A stretch of 64,000 nt of DNA from Gordonia phthalatica (GCF_001305675.1 NZ_CP011853.1:1-64000), one strand, 5' to 3'; counted from the stretch's first letter, positions 25,521 to 34,543 are shown. Numbers and translations: made by a program. The notes: generated from the letters alone by a model not told the origin.

Positions 25521-26990
25521 TCAGACCTTGCGACACAGCGGCAGCGCGGCGGCCGTGAACGCCTGGGCCTGTTGGCCGACCAGCACGCGGGTCTCACACG
25601 AGGCTTGAATCGCGGCCTGCTCGATCGCCGCGACCGCCGCCTCCAGTTCGGGGAGCGAGTCGGCGGACACGGAGATCAGGCCGGTGTAACGCAGCACGCC
25701 GTGTCCGGCGGTCAGGTCGGCTTCCTGCTGCAGCACGTCGTGGTACTCGGCGGTCTGCGAGGCGTCCTCGATCTGCCCGATCCGGGCCCGCTGGGCAGCG
25801 TCGGAGATGTACTCGGTCTTCTTGCGGCGAATGTCGCGGGCAGCCTGATCGGTGCGCAGCGGCGTGCAGAGCAGCGAGAAGCTACGGTGAATGCCACTAC
25901 TGAGCAGCACGGGCGAGAGGAATCCCGGATGCACCATCGAGCGCGGCCACTCCGAGATCCACACGACGCAGTGGTAGGCCGAGTCGCTGCGCAGATGCCC
26001 CCACGACTCGGTGACCGCGACCGGCCCGGCGGTGGCGAGGTCGTGCCCGAGTTCGCCGTGGCGTTCCAGTGTCGCGGCGATCGCCGGGTCATACGCCGAG
26101 CGCAGGATGACCGCGATCTGCCCGGTGCCGAGCCAGCCTTTGCTGGTCAGGTCTGCTGAGCGCAGGGCCGCCGAGAAGGTGCTCATCTCCTGTCGCAGCA
26201 CGGCGGCTGCGCCCTTGATGCCGCCGCCCGCGGTGCGGATCTGGCGGGCCGCAGCACGCATGTCCAGGCTCAGAGACAGGGTGGTCGCGTGGCGTTCCCC
26301 GGCGGGCCCGGCTCGGTCGATCAGCTCTTGATAGGTCGTCGCCGCCCACGAGCCGTCGGCGGTGCCGTGCGTGGCCCACCATTCGGCCAGGCCTTGCCCA
26401 GAGTCTGGCAGCGTCCGTTCCAGCACTTGCAGCGTGGCGATACGTCCCGAACGGCACACGGTGGCCAGCACTCGGCCCCACGCGGTGACGCGGCGTTCCT
26501 GCTCGCCGGGGTCGAGCAGGATGAACGCGGGATGGCTGATCTCGGTGACGACGGTGAGTGTTCCGGCTGTGGGGTCGTGCACCATTCCGGCCCCGGTCTC
26601 GGGGTCGGTGTACTCGCGCAGCCTCGCCATGTCGCCGGGCAGCGCGAGCGTCCCGGCAGGGCGTGGGGTGACGATCCTGCGTCGGTAGGCGAGTTGCCCG
26701 CCGGTGGTGCGCCACAGCCACCAGCAGGTAACGGGCAGCCATTCGACCAGCGGGCGGCCCGCGACCGGAATCCAAGTGATCGCGGCGGCGAGCACCCAGA
26801 TCGGCGCGGTGATGGCGAACAGGGCACCCCCGCCTCCGTAGAACGCGGCCACCAGACTCGCCCCGCCGACGCCGAGGGTGATCAGCTGCGATAGCGACAG
26901 GCCGAGCAGGATCCCTCTGCGGGTGAGTCGGCTGAACTTCACGGGCACCAACTCGCCGCCGCGCTCGTGGGCCGTTTCAGTGCTGGACAT
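25521..26990 (-). CDS. SCO6880-family conjugation protein
   Basis: The 489-residue protein begins with a short cytoplasmic stretch and two to three membrane segments (GILLGLSLSQLITLGVGGA; ALFAITAPIWVLAAAITWI), followed by a large soluble domain without Walker motifs. It resembles the SCO6880 family, which partners VirB4 and coupling ATPases in actinobacterial ICEs. The N-terminal part is PrgI/VirB3-like in layout. It lies between the VirB6-like gene and the VirB4 cluster. Family assignment is from memory of sequence style. Confidence 0.82.
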   Translation of the reverse strand: MSSTETAHERGGELVPVKFSRLTRRGILLGLSLSQLITLGVGGASLVAAFYGGGGALFAITAPIWVLAAAITWIPVAGRPLVEWLPVTCWWLWRTTGGQLAYRRRIVTPRPAGTLALPGDMARLREYTDPETGAGMVHDPTAGTLTVVTEISHPAFILLDPGEQERRVTAWGRVLATVCRSGRIATLQVLERTLPDSGQGLAEWWATHGTADGSWAATTYQELIDRAGPAGERHATTLSLSLDMRAAARQIRTAGGGIKGAAAVLRQEMSTFSAALRSADLTSKGWLGTGQIAVILRSAYDPAIAATLERHGELGHDLATAGPVAVTESWGHLRSDSAYHCVVWISEWPRSMVHPGFLSPVLLSSGIHRSFSLLCTPLRTDQAARDIRRKKTEYISDAAQRARIGQIEDASQTAEYHDVLQQEADLTAGHGVLRYTGLISVSADSLPELEAAVAAIEQAAIQASCETRVLVGQQAQAFTAAALPLCRKV

Positions 26991-26996
26991 GACAGG

Positions 26997-28370
26997 TCAC
27001 TCCTTGGTCGGCTTCGGCGGTGGCGGGGAATCGTTCGGGGTCTTCGGCAGCGGCTGCGAGGGCGGCGGCGCGTGTGGGGTGACCGGCGCCTGCCCCGGCT
27101 GCTCGGCACCGGAGGCCGCTTGGTCGGCTTGACCGGCGAGCGCCTGGCCCGCTTTCGGGCCGGCGGTGGCGGCTGCCTTGATCGCCTTGGCTCCGAGCAC
27201 CACCCCGGCAGCGATCGGCCCCGCCGCTGCCGCACCACCACCGGCACCGGCTGCCGCACCGCCACCGGCGGCTCCGCCAGACCCGCCCGCGCCTGTCCCA
27301 GAGCCTGCGCTGCCCGCTGAGGACGACGGGGTTGTCGGCTTCGGGTTCGGGCCACCGCCCGTCTCTGCGCCGCCGGACTTCTTGCCGCCTCCGTTGCCGC
27401 CGTCGTCGAGGACCTTCTTCGGGTCGCCGCCCTGCGGCTTGCCGGGTGTCGGCACGGGGCGGTTGAGGGCGCTCTTGGCTTCCTGTTCGGTGCCCATCGA
27501 GTTGTAGAGGTCGAAGCCGATGAACGACAGGAACCGGTAGGTCATGTACGGGGCGAACCCGGCCAGCGCCATCAGCACGATCCCGGCCAGCGGGTCGGCG
27601 ATGTTCGACAGGTCACCGTCGATGGGGGCCGAGACCTGGGTGACGGCGACTAGCAGGATCACCACCAGTACGAGCTTGGAGAGGATGAGCGCGATCACGA
27701 ACATCGCCCATTTGGAGATCCAGCCGCGGGTGGCGTCCCAGGAGGCGCCGGAGAACGCGAAGGGGGCCAGCACCACCGCCACCAGCAGGAGGGCCTTGCG
27801 CACCAGCAGGGACAGCCAGACGATCGCGGCGGCAGCGATAGCCAGGGCTGCGAGGAAGATCGTCAGGATCGCGCCGACCCCGGGCGCGCCGATGTTCAGG
27901 GCGGTCAACCCGGCCACGAGGATGGCGATCTTGTCGCCCATCGTCTCGGTGGTCTCACCGCCTGCTTGGATGATGCCGATGGCGAGTTGGTCGGTGATCT
28001 CCAGCAACAGCGCGACGAGGGTGATGACCACGAAGGAACCCAGGACGCTCTTGGCCAGCCCCAGGGCGGCGCGGGAGAGAGCGGCGGGTTCCCGGCGGAC
28101 CATTCCGGTGATCAGCTGCAAACAGAAGAACAGCAGCATCACGAACACCGCGATCCCGAAGATCAGGTTGTAGACCGCCACGTACTCGCTGCTGGTGACA
28201 TCGACCATCGTGGTGGTGTCGAACACCGTCCAGACGGCCTCGAACATCCAGCCGGCGGCGGCTCCCATCGCGGAGGCGAGCCAGTCGAACGGTGCCGAGA
28301 TCAGGGTCGCGGCGGCTTCACCGGCCACGTCGCAGACGCTGGAGATGACGGGGATATCGCACACACCCAT
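26997..28370 (-). CDS. VirB6/TrbL-like polytopic membrane protein
   Basis: The ~457-residue protein has a periplasmic-looking start with two Cys residues (CDIPVISSVCDV) and about six membrane segments between residues 60 and 290 (for example LIFGIAVFVMLLFFCLQLIT and WAMFVIALILSKLVLVVILL). A long Gly/Pro/Ala-rich C-terminal tail follows. This layout is that of VirB6/TrbL channel proteins. GAGGAGG precedes the start; the ATG at 28370 is preferred over the GTG at 28373. It follows the two DUF6112 genes in the same operon. Confidence 0.87.
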   Translation of the reverse strand: MGVCDIPVISSVCDVAGEAAATLISAPFDWLASAMGAAAGWMFEAVWTVFDTTTMVDVTSSEYVAVYNLIFGIAVFVMLLFFCLQLITGMVRREPAALSRAALGLAKSVLGSFVVITLVALLLEITDQLAIGIIQAGGETTETMGDKIAILVAGLTALNIGAPGVGAILTIFLAALAIAAAAIVWLSLLVRKALLLVAVVLAPFAFSGASWDATRGWISKWAMFVIALILSKLVLVVILLVAVTQVSAPIDGDLSNIADPLAGIVLMALAGFAPYMTYRFLSFIGFDLYNSMGTEQEAKSALNRPVPTPGKPQGGDPKKVLDDGGNGGGKKSGGAETGGGPNPKPTTPSSSAGSAGSGTGAGGSGGAAGGGAAAGAGGGAAAAGPIAAGVVLGAKAIKAAATAGPKAGQALAGQADQAASGAEQPGQAPVTPHAPPPSQPLPKTPNDSPPPPKPTKE

Positions 28371-28406
28371 CACGGACCTCCTCGGGTCGAAGGGGATGGA
28401 TGGGTC

Positions 28407-28676
28407 TCAGACGGCTTGGCCGACGCCCCAGAAGAAGTTGATGAGCGTCACCGATGCGCCACAGACGACGGCGGCTCCGCAGGAGATCAAGACGCCGATC
28501 TTGCCCCTGCCCGCCAGATGCGGGTTGGACGAGTTCGCGCCGTAAGCCCAGATGATCGCCGAGACGATCAGCGCCAGCACGGACAGGATGAGCCCGACGG
28601 TCATGACTGCGCCGACGATGATGCGCAGCTGCTCGATACCGGGCAGGCCGCTGGAGTTGGGGTCGATGTCGATCAC
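28407..28676 (-). CDS. DUF6112 family VirB2-like membrane protein, copy 2
   Basis: An 89-residue protein with two membrane helices (IVGAVMTVGLILSVLALIVS and KIGVLISCGAAVVCGASVTL) joined by a short basic loop. Size and layout resemble VirB2/TrbC pilin-type subunits, although no signal peptide is obvious. It starts at a GTG after GGAGAAC. It is clearly paralogous to the gene at 28788-29054 (shared LIVSAIIWA and GRGK/RIGVL). Confidence 0.82.
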   Translation of the reverse strand: MIDIDPNSSGLPGIEQLRIIVGAVMTVGLILSVLALIVSAIIWAYGANSSNPHLAGRGKIGVLISCGAAVVCGASVTLINFFWGVGQAV

Positions 28677-28742
28677 GGCAGTTCTCCTTCACGAAGCGAT
28701 GGGTGGTTCTGCCGACAGGTGCGCCCCGCTCCCACACACCAC

Positions 28743-28771
28743 AGCGCCCGCCCCGAAGAGGGGCGGGCGCT
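28743..28771. terminator. Hairpin between the two DUF6112 genes
   Basis: Perfect 12-bp arms AGCGCCCGCCCC (28743-28754) and GGGGCGGGCGCT (28760-28771) enclose a 5-nt loop. There is no T-run. It may set the mRNA ratio of the two paralogous subunits by partial termination or protection. Confidence 0.55.
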
Positions 28772-28787
28772 CAGAAGCCGAAGAGGG

Positions 28788-29054
28788 TCAGAGTTGTTGA
28801 CCGATGCCGATCAGCCAGTTCATCCAGGCGACACCGGCCCCAGCCAGCACTGCACCACCGAGACAGACCAGCACCCCGACACGGCCCTTGGCGGCGGCGG
28901 CATAGTTGCCGGTGCTGGATGAGACCGCCCAGATGATCGCCGAGACGATCAGCATCAACACCGCGATCACCAGCGCGAACATCAGCAACGCACCCACGAC
29001 CTCCCGTAGGTCGCTGATCCCGGCCAGCCCGTCGAAGTCGGGAAACACATCCAT
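28788..29054 (-). CDS. DUF6112 family VirB2-like membrane protein, copy 1
   Basis: An 88-residue protein with two membrane helices (LLMFALVIAVLMLIVSAIIW and RVGVLVCLGGAVLAGAGVAW) and a short, Ser/Gly/Asn-rich loop. It is paralogous to the next gene downstream. It lies directly after the wall hydrolase gene (11-nt gap), as VirB1 and VirB2 genes often do. Role as a pilus or channel subunit is inferred from size, layout and place. Confidence 0.82.
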   Translation of the reverse strand: MDVFPDFDGLAGISDLREVVGALLMFALVIAVLMLIVSAIIWAVSSSTGNYAAAAKGRVGVLVCLGGAVLAGAGVAWMNWLIGIGQQL

Positions 29055-29064
29055 GACCGGCCGC

Positions 29065-30702
29065 CTATCCGACCGTGACGTGGAGGTGGTCGTAGTGCCC
29101 TCCGGTCACGTTGCCGGGGTCGTGCATCCCGCCCCCGTTGTAGGGCCGCCAGCCCTCGGAGTCGCGGGAGAGCGACCAGATCTTGCCCTGCCAGATCAGG
29201 TACTCCACCCCGAGCCTCTCGGCGTGGGTCTGCATCCACTCGGTGACCTGCCAGCCGTAGGCCAGCTGCTCGGCAGTCGGGTATTGACCGATCGCGTTGC
29301 CGAAGGTCAGGTCGCACGCCCTGCCGACGGGATGCTCTGACTGGGTGCCCGGGCGGGGCGAGTAGCAGCCCCAGCCGGTGTCGGGGAACGCGGCGATGGT
29401 CTCCTCGTACAGGTGCAACATCCGGGCGGTGATCTGCCCGGTCGAGGTCGGGTCGTCCACCATCCGGTTCGGGTCGTCGCCGCCGAACGGGGCCGGGTCA
29501 CCGGCCAGGCTGGTGGTGTTCTCGCAGCCGTCGGGTGGCCCGAGCTCGGCTTCGGGGAGGTCAGCGGCGTTGTGCTGGTTCAGCCACGCGGCGGGGTCGA
29601 TGTACTCGCCGTTCGTGCCACCGTCACGGACCTCGAAATGCAGATGCGGGCCGGTGGACATGCCACTGGAGCCGACGTCGGCGATGTGCTGCCCGGCCAC
29701 CACCTGATCGCCTGCGGAGACGTGGATGCCGTGCTGCCAGGAGTGCGCGTAGGCGGTGGCGACCGTCTGCCCGCCAATGCGGTGCTCGATGACGACCAGG
29801 CCCCCGTAGCCGCCGGAGAACTCCGCGACCGTGACCGTGCCGGAGGCGGCGGCGAGGATCGGGGTGCCGTCCGGGGCGGCGAAGTCCGCGCCAGTGTGGA
29901 AGGACTCCTCGCCGGTGATCGGGTGGATACGCGGCCCGAACGGAGACGTGGCGACCCAGGTGCCCTCCGGCAGCGGGAACACCACCCGTGTGGTCTCGGT
30001 GACCTCCGAGGCGACCGTGACCGGCTGCGCTGCGTGGCTGGCCGTGACGGGGCCGCCGGAGCCGGTGAGCGTAGTGAGAATGGTCAGCGCGACCGGCTCG
30101 TAGTTGTTGTACCGGTCGGGGTAGGCGCTGACCTCGACGGCTTGGGCCGCCTCGCCTTTGCTCATCTGCTGCCAGCCGGGAATGTCGAGCAGGCCGCGCG
30201 GCGACGGGTGGTTGGGGCCGGTCGGGCCGCCGTAGAACGCCCGCGCCTGATAGGTGGGGTCCATGAGGTCGGCGACCGTTCCCCACCCCGAGGCCGGGCG
30301 CATCTGGAACAGGCCGAGCGAGTCGTGGTCGGAGCCGTCGCCGTCGTTCGGGTAGTCGGCGGACTCGGGGTAGGCGGAGGTGTTCGACAGCATCCGCAAC
30401 GTGGATTCGGTCAGCGCGGCCATCAGCGCGATCTGGATGCCGTCGCGCCCCACCCCCTCGATGCCCGAGCCGATCTCGATGATGGTGGCCGCGTGCGTGA
30501 GTTGCTGCCGGTTCAGCGTGAAGGTCTCACCGTTCGCGGTGGTGACGGTCAACGAGTCCGGCACGTTCCCGACTGTGATGCCGGTGCCGTCGATGGTGCA
30601 CGCGGCGTTCGCTGCCGGGTTCATCAGCACGCCGATCCCGACCAGGCCGATGAACGGGCCGAGCATGAGCAGCAGTGCGAGCGCGAGGCCTGCCTTCTTC
30701 AT
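29065..30702 (-). CDS. Three-domain secreted cell-wall hydrolase (VirB1-like)
   Basis: The 545-residue protein has a signal peptide (MKKAGLALALLLMLGPFIGL). It then has a lytic-transglycosylase-like domain (MAALTESTLR with the likely catalytic Glu; LGLFQMRPASGWG), and an M23 LytM metallopeptidase domain (FHTGADFAAPDGTPI and GPHLHFEVR zinc ligands). A C-terminal domain has SEHPVGRACDLTF and HYDHLHVTVG, resembling ARB_07466-type peptidase-like domains. It would open peptidoglycan for the transfer channel. The start at 30702 is chosen because AGGAGG lies 7 nt upstream; ATG 30708 is too close. Confidence 0.9.
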   Translation of the reverse strand: MKKAGLALALLLMLGPFIGLVGIGVLMNPAANAACTIDGTGITVGNVPDSLTVTTANGETFTLNRQQLTHAATIIEIGSGIEGVGRDGIQIALMAALTESTLRMLSNTSAYPESADYPNDGDGSDHDSLGLFQMRPASGWGTVADLMDPTYQARAFYGGPTGPNHPSPRGLLDIPGWQQMSKGEAAQAVEVSAYPDRYNNYEPVALTILTTLTGSGGPVTASHAAQPVTVASEVTETTRVVFPLPEGTWVATSPFGPRIHPITGEESFHTGADFAAPDGTPILAAASGTVTVAEFSGGYGGLVVIEHRIGGQTVATAYAHSWQHGIHVSAGDQVVAGQHIADVGSSGMSTGPHLHFEVRDGGTNGEYIDPAAWLNQHNAADLPEAELGPPDGCENTTSLAGDPAPFGGDDPNRMVDDPTSTGQITARMLHLYEETIAAFPDTGWGCYSPRPGTQSEHPVGRACDLTFGNAIGQYPTAEQLAYGWQVTEWMQTHAERLGVEYLIWQGKIWSLSRDSEGWRPYNGGGMHDPGNVTGGHYDHLHVTVG

Positions 30703-30721
30703 CGTCATGCCTCCTGTCTCG

Positions 30722-31450
30722 TTACCGCAGCGGCTGGTCGAGCATCGACAGGCGCAGCAGGTAGCAGGACCCGGCCGCCCCCGCATCCGGCTGGCCGGTC
30801 TCGCTCTGGTTACTGATCGGCGGGTCGTCCTCGCGTGGGCAGGCAAGGAAGATCGTGAACGCCACCGGGTGCTGCGAAGTCACGGGTTCGTCGTTCCAGA
30901 TGCCCTCGCGGTGCCGGGTGCCCTCGATCGTGATCGCACTCGCCCCGACCGGGAGTTGACCGGGCCGGGCCTGCTCGACCGCCTGCGCCCACTGCTCGGG
31001 CACGTAGGCGTCGGTGATGTTCAGGTGCTGACGCGTGCTGTACTGGCGCAGCTGAACCCAGGCATCCCGCGACGGCAGGTAGGAGGCGATGTCCGAGGCC
31101 AGCCCTGCCTGCTCGTTCCCGGTCGGGTCGCTCACCTCCAGCAGCACCGCGGTGTAGTCCAGCGGCAGGAACCCGCTCGTGGTGTCCCAGGTGAACAGCG
31201 CGTGCGCGGCATCGCGGGCGAAGGCTTCGGGATCGGTGGACGCGGCGATGCGAGGCAGCCGCGGGGTCAGCGGGTCCGGTTCGGTCGGCATCGGTGACAC
31301 GGGCGTCTCAGGTCGCGTGTCGGAGTCGTTCGGGCCGGTCACCAGCCCGTAGACCCCGATCACTGCCAGGATGAGGAACGCGATACCGGCGCAGACGAGG
31401 GAGATCAGTCGGCGGCGGGTGCGGGCGGGGTCATCGGGAGTCGTCTTCAT
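30722..31450 (-). CDS. VirB8/TcpC-like single-pass membrane protein
   Basis: The 242-residue protein has a short basic cytoplasmic N-terminus, one membrane helix (LISLVCAGIAFLILAVIGVY) and an extracellular domain with a Pro-rich spacer. The layout fits VirB8/TcpC-type channel scaffold proteins, and the gene lies just upstream of the wall hydrolase. No direct motif proves the family. Two late Cys residues could form a disulfide outside the membrane. Confidence 0.65.
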   Translation of the reverse strand: MKTTPDDPARTRRRLISLVCAGIAFLILAVIGVYGLVTGPNDSDTRPETPVSPMPTEPDPLTPRLPRIAASTDPEAFARDAAHALFTWDTTSGFLPLDYTAVLLEVSDPTGNEQAGLASDIASYLPSRDAWVQLRQYSTRQHLNITDAYVPEQWAQAVEQARPGQLPVGASAITIEGTRHREGIWNDEPVTSQHPVAFTIFLACPREDDPPISNQSETGQPDAGAAGSCYLLRLSMLDQPLR

Positions 31451-31484
31451 GCCTCCAGGTGCGCCGTCCGCACACAGGCGCGGG

Positions 31485-32468
31485 TCAGAGCGCCCGCAGG
31501 TGCCTGCGCGGGGTGCTCAGCGACTGCCGTGCGGTGCGCAGCTCGTCGGCGAAGGTGCTGGTGCCCTCAGCGGTGGCCACGAACGAAGCGATCTGCTCAT
31601 CGGTCAGCTCGGAGGCCAGCAGCTCGGCGTCGTAGTGCGTCCACCAGTCGGTAAGTTCCGTCCAGGTGGCGACGAACGCGCGCACCGGCCACCTCACGGG
31701 CGTGCTTTCCTCCGTCGATGTGGGCGGGTCGGGCTTGCTCTGCGCGGCGCGGGCACGGGCGAGGGCCTGACGCGCGGCCGCCTCCAGGTCAGGCTTCTGG
31801 CTGCTCGCTTCGGCGAGCACGGCGCGGATGCGTTCGTAGGCGGGGTGCACGGGGCCACCGGCATTGATCCGGTCGAGTTCCTCACGAGCCTGTGCGCGCA
31901 GCACAGGAGGCGAGTCAGGGTCCTCGGTGATCCGGTGCAGGTAGTCGATCTTCTCCAGCGTGGTGTGCGAAGCACCACCGGGAATCATCGCTGCCGCCTG
32001 CCGCCGAGAGTCACCGACAGGACTGTCCAACGGGCTCGCAAACTTTGCGAGCCCGTTCCACCGCGGTTGATGCTCCGCGGAGAACCGGGTCGTCGCCTCA
32101 TTGCGGGCGGCGTCCTCCGCGATGAGCGCTTTCAGCTCTCGATACAGGGCAGTGGCCTCGATCGGGGTGAGGTCCTTATGGAGCATGTTGTCGTCCTGCT
32201 CGGCCAACAGGTGCCCGAGCCTGTCCGAGATGCCCGAGCGCACCCACACGCCCACCGTGCGCCAGCCCAACTGTTTGATCGCCGCCAGCCGCCGCGCACC
32301 ACACACCAACACCCCGTCGATGGTGACCGTGAGCGGTTGCAGGAGCCCGTCGCGTTCGATGGACTCGGCCAGCGCGGTCAGGTCGCCCAGGTCGGTGCGG
32401 TGGCGGTTGCCGACGATGATCGAGTCGACGGTGCGGTCCAGTTCGATGTGCCCGGTGTGCCTGCTCAT
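31485..32468 (-). CDS. ParB/RepB-like protein
   Basis: The 327-residue protein starts with a ParB N-terminal domain (IIVGNRHRTDLGDLTALAESI, DGLLQPLTV, VLVCGARRLAAIKQLGW) and continues with a helical ParB-type middle (EQDDNMLHKDLTPIEATALY). The C-terminal third is unrelated. It probably stabilises or segregates the excised element, or regulates ICE genes. The ATG at 32468 overlaps the upstream stop as ATGA. A perfect 29-nt palindrome lies inside the coding region (32029-32057) and encodes NGLAKFASPL. No parA gene is nearby. Confidence 0.85.
   Translation of the reverse strand: MSRHTGHIELDRTVDSIIVGNRHRTDLGDLTALAESIERDGLLQPLTVTIDGVLVCGARRLAAIKQLGWRTVGVWVRSGISDRLGHLLAEQDDNMLHKDLTPIEATALYRELKALIAEDAARNEATTRFSAEHQPRWNGLAKFASPLDSPVGDSRRQAAAMIPGGASHTTLEKIDYLHRITEDPDSPPVLRAQAREELDRINAGGPVHPAYERIRAVLAEASSQKPDLEAAARQALARARAAQSKPDPPTSTEESTPVRWPVRAFVATWTELTDWWTHYDAELLASELTDEQIASFVATAEGTSTFADELRTARQSLSTPRRHLRAL
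32029..32057. repeat. Perfect 29-nt palindrome inside the parB-like gene
   Basis: Arms AACGGGCTCGCAAA (32029-32042) and TTTGCGAGCCCGTT (32044-32057) flank a single central base. It closely resembles the palindromes at 58002-58402 in IME-2, above all the one at 58337-58365 (arms AACGGTGCCGCAAA / TTTGCGGCACCGTT). Confidence 0.85.
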
Positions 32469-33328
32469 GACCGGCCCCGGTGTTTCGGGGCCGCGAGGGA
32501 GATCAACAGCACCAGGTCGTCGTCGCGCAGCAGCGCGCGCAGGCTCTCGCCGATCAGCAACCGCAGCAGGATGCCGCGTCCGGCGGCGGTCGCGGCATAG
32601 GCCGGGCTGGGGTGCCCGAGCAGCGCTTTCAGCAATGCCGTCCATGCGGTGCTGTTCACATCCAGCAGGGCGCGGGCGTGCTTGTCGCGGCGCAGCGCTT
32701 CATAGGCGCTCTGGCGGCTGCCCGCACCGGCGAGCGCCTGACAGACGTGCTCGACCCCGGCGCGGGCGACATGCGCCGGCCAGCCCAGCAGCGTGAACAG
32801 GGCGATGGCGTCCTCCACCGCGGAATCTGCCGAGCAGCACACCGTCGCGCCCGCTGGCTCATGAGTGTTGGTGGAGTCGGATTCGCCAGGGTCGGGGTCG
32901 GTGACGTGGAACGCGGCGTGGTAGTCCGTCAGCGGGTTCTCCCGATCCGAGAGGCGTTCGGCGTCGTGGAACGCGGAGATGTGCGGACGCCGGGCTTGAT
33001 GCGTCGAGCACAGCAGACCCTGCCCGCGTTCCTCGGCGATGCAGGTGATGCGCACCGCGTGGGTCACCACACCCCACGGGTCGCCCGCGGTGCGAGCGGC
33101 CTTGGTGCGCATCACATCGAACGCGGCACTGGCTGCTTCCCACGGGTCCAGGCCGTGCTTACGGGCCAGCGCCCCGTATTTCTCTGCGGCGTAGACCATC
33201 AGGTCGGCGGCGACCGGATCGTGCTGCCACGCGCCGGGACCGCCCTCGTACAGGCGGTTCAGCAGAGCACGTAGGCCCTCGCTGCGGGTGAAGTCCTCCG
33301 GCTCGGCGAAGGTCGTGCGGGTCGTCAT
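32465..33328 (-). CDS. Hypothetical ICE protein upstream of parB
   Basis: The 287-residue soluble protein starts MTTRTTFAEPEDFTRSEGLR after AGGAGG. The middle (DPWEAASAAFDVMRTKAARTAGDPW...) is helical, and the C-terminal part (ALFTLLGWPAHVARAGVEHV, SAYEALRRDKHARALLD) looks helix-turn-helix-like. It overlaps the ParB-like start by 4 nt, so the pair is co-translated. It could be a DNA-binding or replication protein of the ICE, but no family is recognised with confidence. Confidence 0.72.
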   Translation of the reverse strand: MTTRTTFAEPEDFTRSEGLRALLNRLYEGGPGAWQHDPVAADLMVYAAEKYGALARKHGLDPWEAASAAFDVMRTKAARTAGDPWGVVTHAVRITCIAEERGQGLLCSTHQARRPHISAFHDAERLSDRENPLTDYHAAFHVTDPDPGESDSTNTHEPAGATVCCSADSAVEDAIALFTLLGWPAHVARAGVEHVCQALAGAGSRQSAYEALRRDKHARALLDVNSTAWTALLKALLGHPSPAYAATAAGRGILLRLLIGESLRALLRDDDLVLLISLAAPKHRGRS

Positions 33329-33419
33329 GATGGCACCTCCTGGCGGCAAGGTGCACAGGGAGGGCCAGCGTGTCGGGGGTGGGCGGGCGTTCGTGGTCGA
33401 GTCATCACGGTTCACCGCT

Positions 33420-33866
33420 TCACGACTTCCCGACCGCAGCTCGAGTCGGTGCGTGATGCCGGGCACCGTGCCCGAACGCCGACAGCGGCGACAGCCGCCT
33501 GGCCCGGCCGCCGAGGCTCTTCAGCCCGTCCACCATCGGCGCGCGGGCCTTGCGGGCCATCTCGACCTCCAGGTCGATGCCCCGCCCGGCCAGCGATGCG
33601 CTGCCACGGGAGATCAGGTCGGTGGGCCGCACCCACTCGATGCCGCGCGCCCGGTGTTCCTCGAGCTTCTGCTCGATCCCCGCGCCCTCAGCCTCCGCTG
33701 CCTCGGCGATCTCGTCGGTCTCGGCCGTGGTGTTCTTGCGCTTGGTGATGTCGGCGGCGGCGACTGCATCGGGCACCTGCCGCACCTTGCCGCGGTCGTC
33801 GGATGCGTCCGGCTCGGGCGCATCCTCGTGCGCTCGTGCCTGCTCTCGCGGGTCGATGTTCGTCAT
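33420..33866 (-). CDS. Hypothetical ICE protein
   Basis: A 148-residue charged protein (MTNIDPREQARAHEDAPEPD...). The N-terminal third is acidic and disordered; the middle is a Glu/Ala-rich helix; the C-terminal part is basic (ARRLSPLSAFGHGARHHAP). Its start overlaps the DUF2637 gene's stop by 4 nt, indicating an operon. No domain is recognised. Confidence 0.65.
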   Translation of the reverse strand: MTNIDPREQARAHEDAPEPDASDDRGKVRQVPDAVAAADITKRKNTTAETDEIAEAAEAEGAGIEQKLEEHRARGIEWVRPTDLISRGSASLAGRGIDLEVEMARKARAPMVDGLKSLGGRARRLSPLSAFGHGARHHAPTRAAVGKS

Positions 33867-34543
33867 GTTGTCTCCATCTCTGTTGTGGTTTCCGGTTCCT
33901 CGACCGGCGGGGTGAACCAGCGCCCCACAGTCGAGGCGTGCACGCCGAGTTCGTCGGCGATTGCCTTGTTCGACCAGCCCGCCTCCCGCAACCGGACGGC
34001 GCGTTCACGCCGACCGAGCACCACCTCGGACTCCGGCTCGGGGGCTGGATCCTGTTCTGGACCGATTGCCGATTCCGGCTCGGATTCGGTCACGGCGGGC
34101 AGCTCGGGCGACTTTCCCGTCGTGCTGGACGGGGTGGAGGTCGAGCGGGTCAAGACGACGGTGAGGTGCGTGCTGGCCAGCAGCACCAGTGGCGGCACCG
34201 CCGCCACGGTCGCCGCGAGCACACTGGGAACGCTTGTCTCGGCTGCGACGATCGCGTGCAGGGCGTTCGCGGCGACCGACACCAGCGCCCCGCAGATCAG
34301 CAGCGCCCACGGATACCACGCACCAGAGCGTCCATCGAGGGCGACGACCGCGATGGTGGAGACCACGATCAGGCCGTCGACCAGCAGCGGCCAGATCCAC
34401 GCCTGCCCTGCTGCGATGCCCGACCGGGCCGCGAGGTCGGCCAGCGCCATGAACGACAACCAGAACGCGCCGATACCGATCAGCACGGTGCCGGTCGCAG
34501 CCGTCACCACCGCCCAACCCCTTGCAGGCCGTCGCGCGTTCAT
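33863..34543 (-). CDS. DUF2637 membrane protein with C-terminal helix-turn-helix
   Basis: The 226-residue protein has four membrane helices in its first 130 residues (WAVVTAATGTVLIGIGAFWL; IWPLLVDGLIVVSTIAVVAL; WALLICGALVSVAANALHAI; ATVAAVPPLVLLASTHLTVV), the DUF2637 layout. After an acidic linker comes a helix-turn-helix (RERAVRLREAGWSNKAIADE...VHASTVGRWF). DUF2637 proteins accompany actinomycete mobile-element replication genes (SpdB/Spd type, spread functions). The ATG at 34543 overlaps the primase stop as TGATG. Confidence 0.85.
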   Translation of the reverse strand: MNARRPARGWAVVTAATGTVLIGIGAFWLSFMALADLAARSGIAAGQAWIWPLLVDGLIVVSTIAVVALDGRSGAWYPWALLICGALVSVAANALHAIVAAETSVPSVLAATVAAVPPLVLLASTHLTVVLTRSTSTPSSTTGKSPELPAVTESEPESAIGPEQDPAPEPESEVVLGRRERAVRLREAGWSNKAIADELGVHASTVGRWFTPPVEEPETTTEMETT

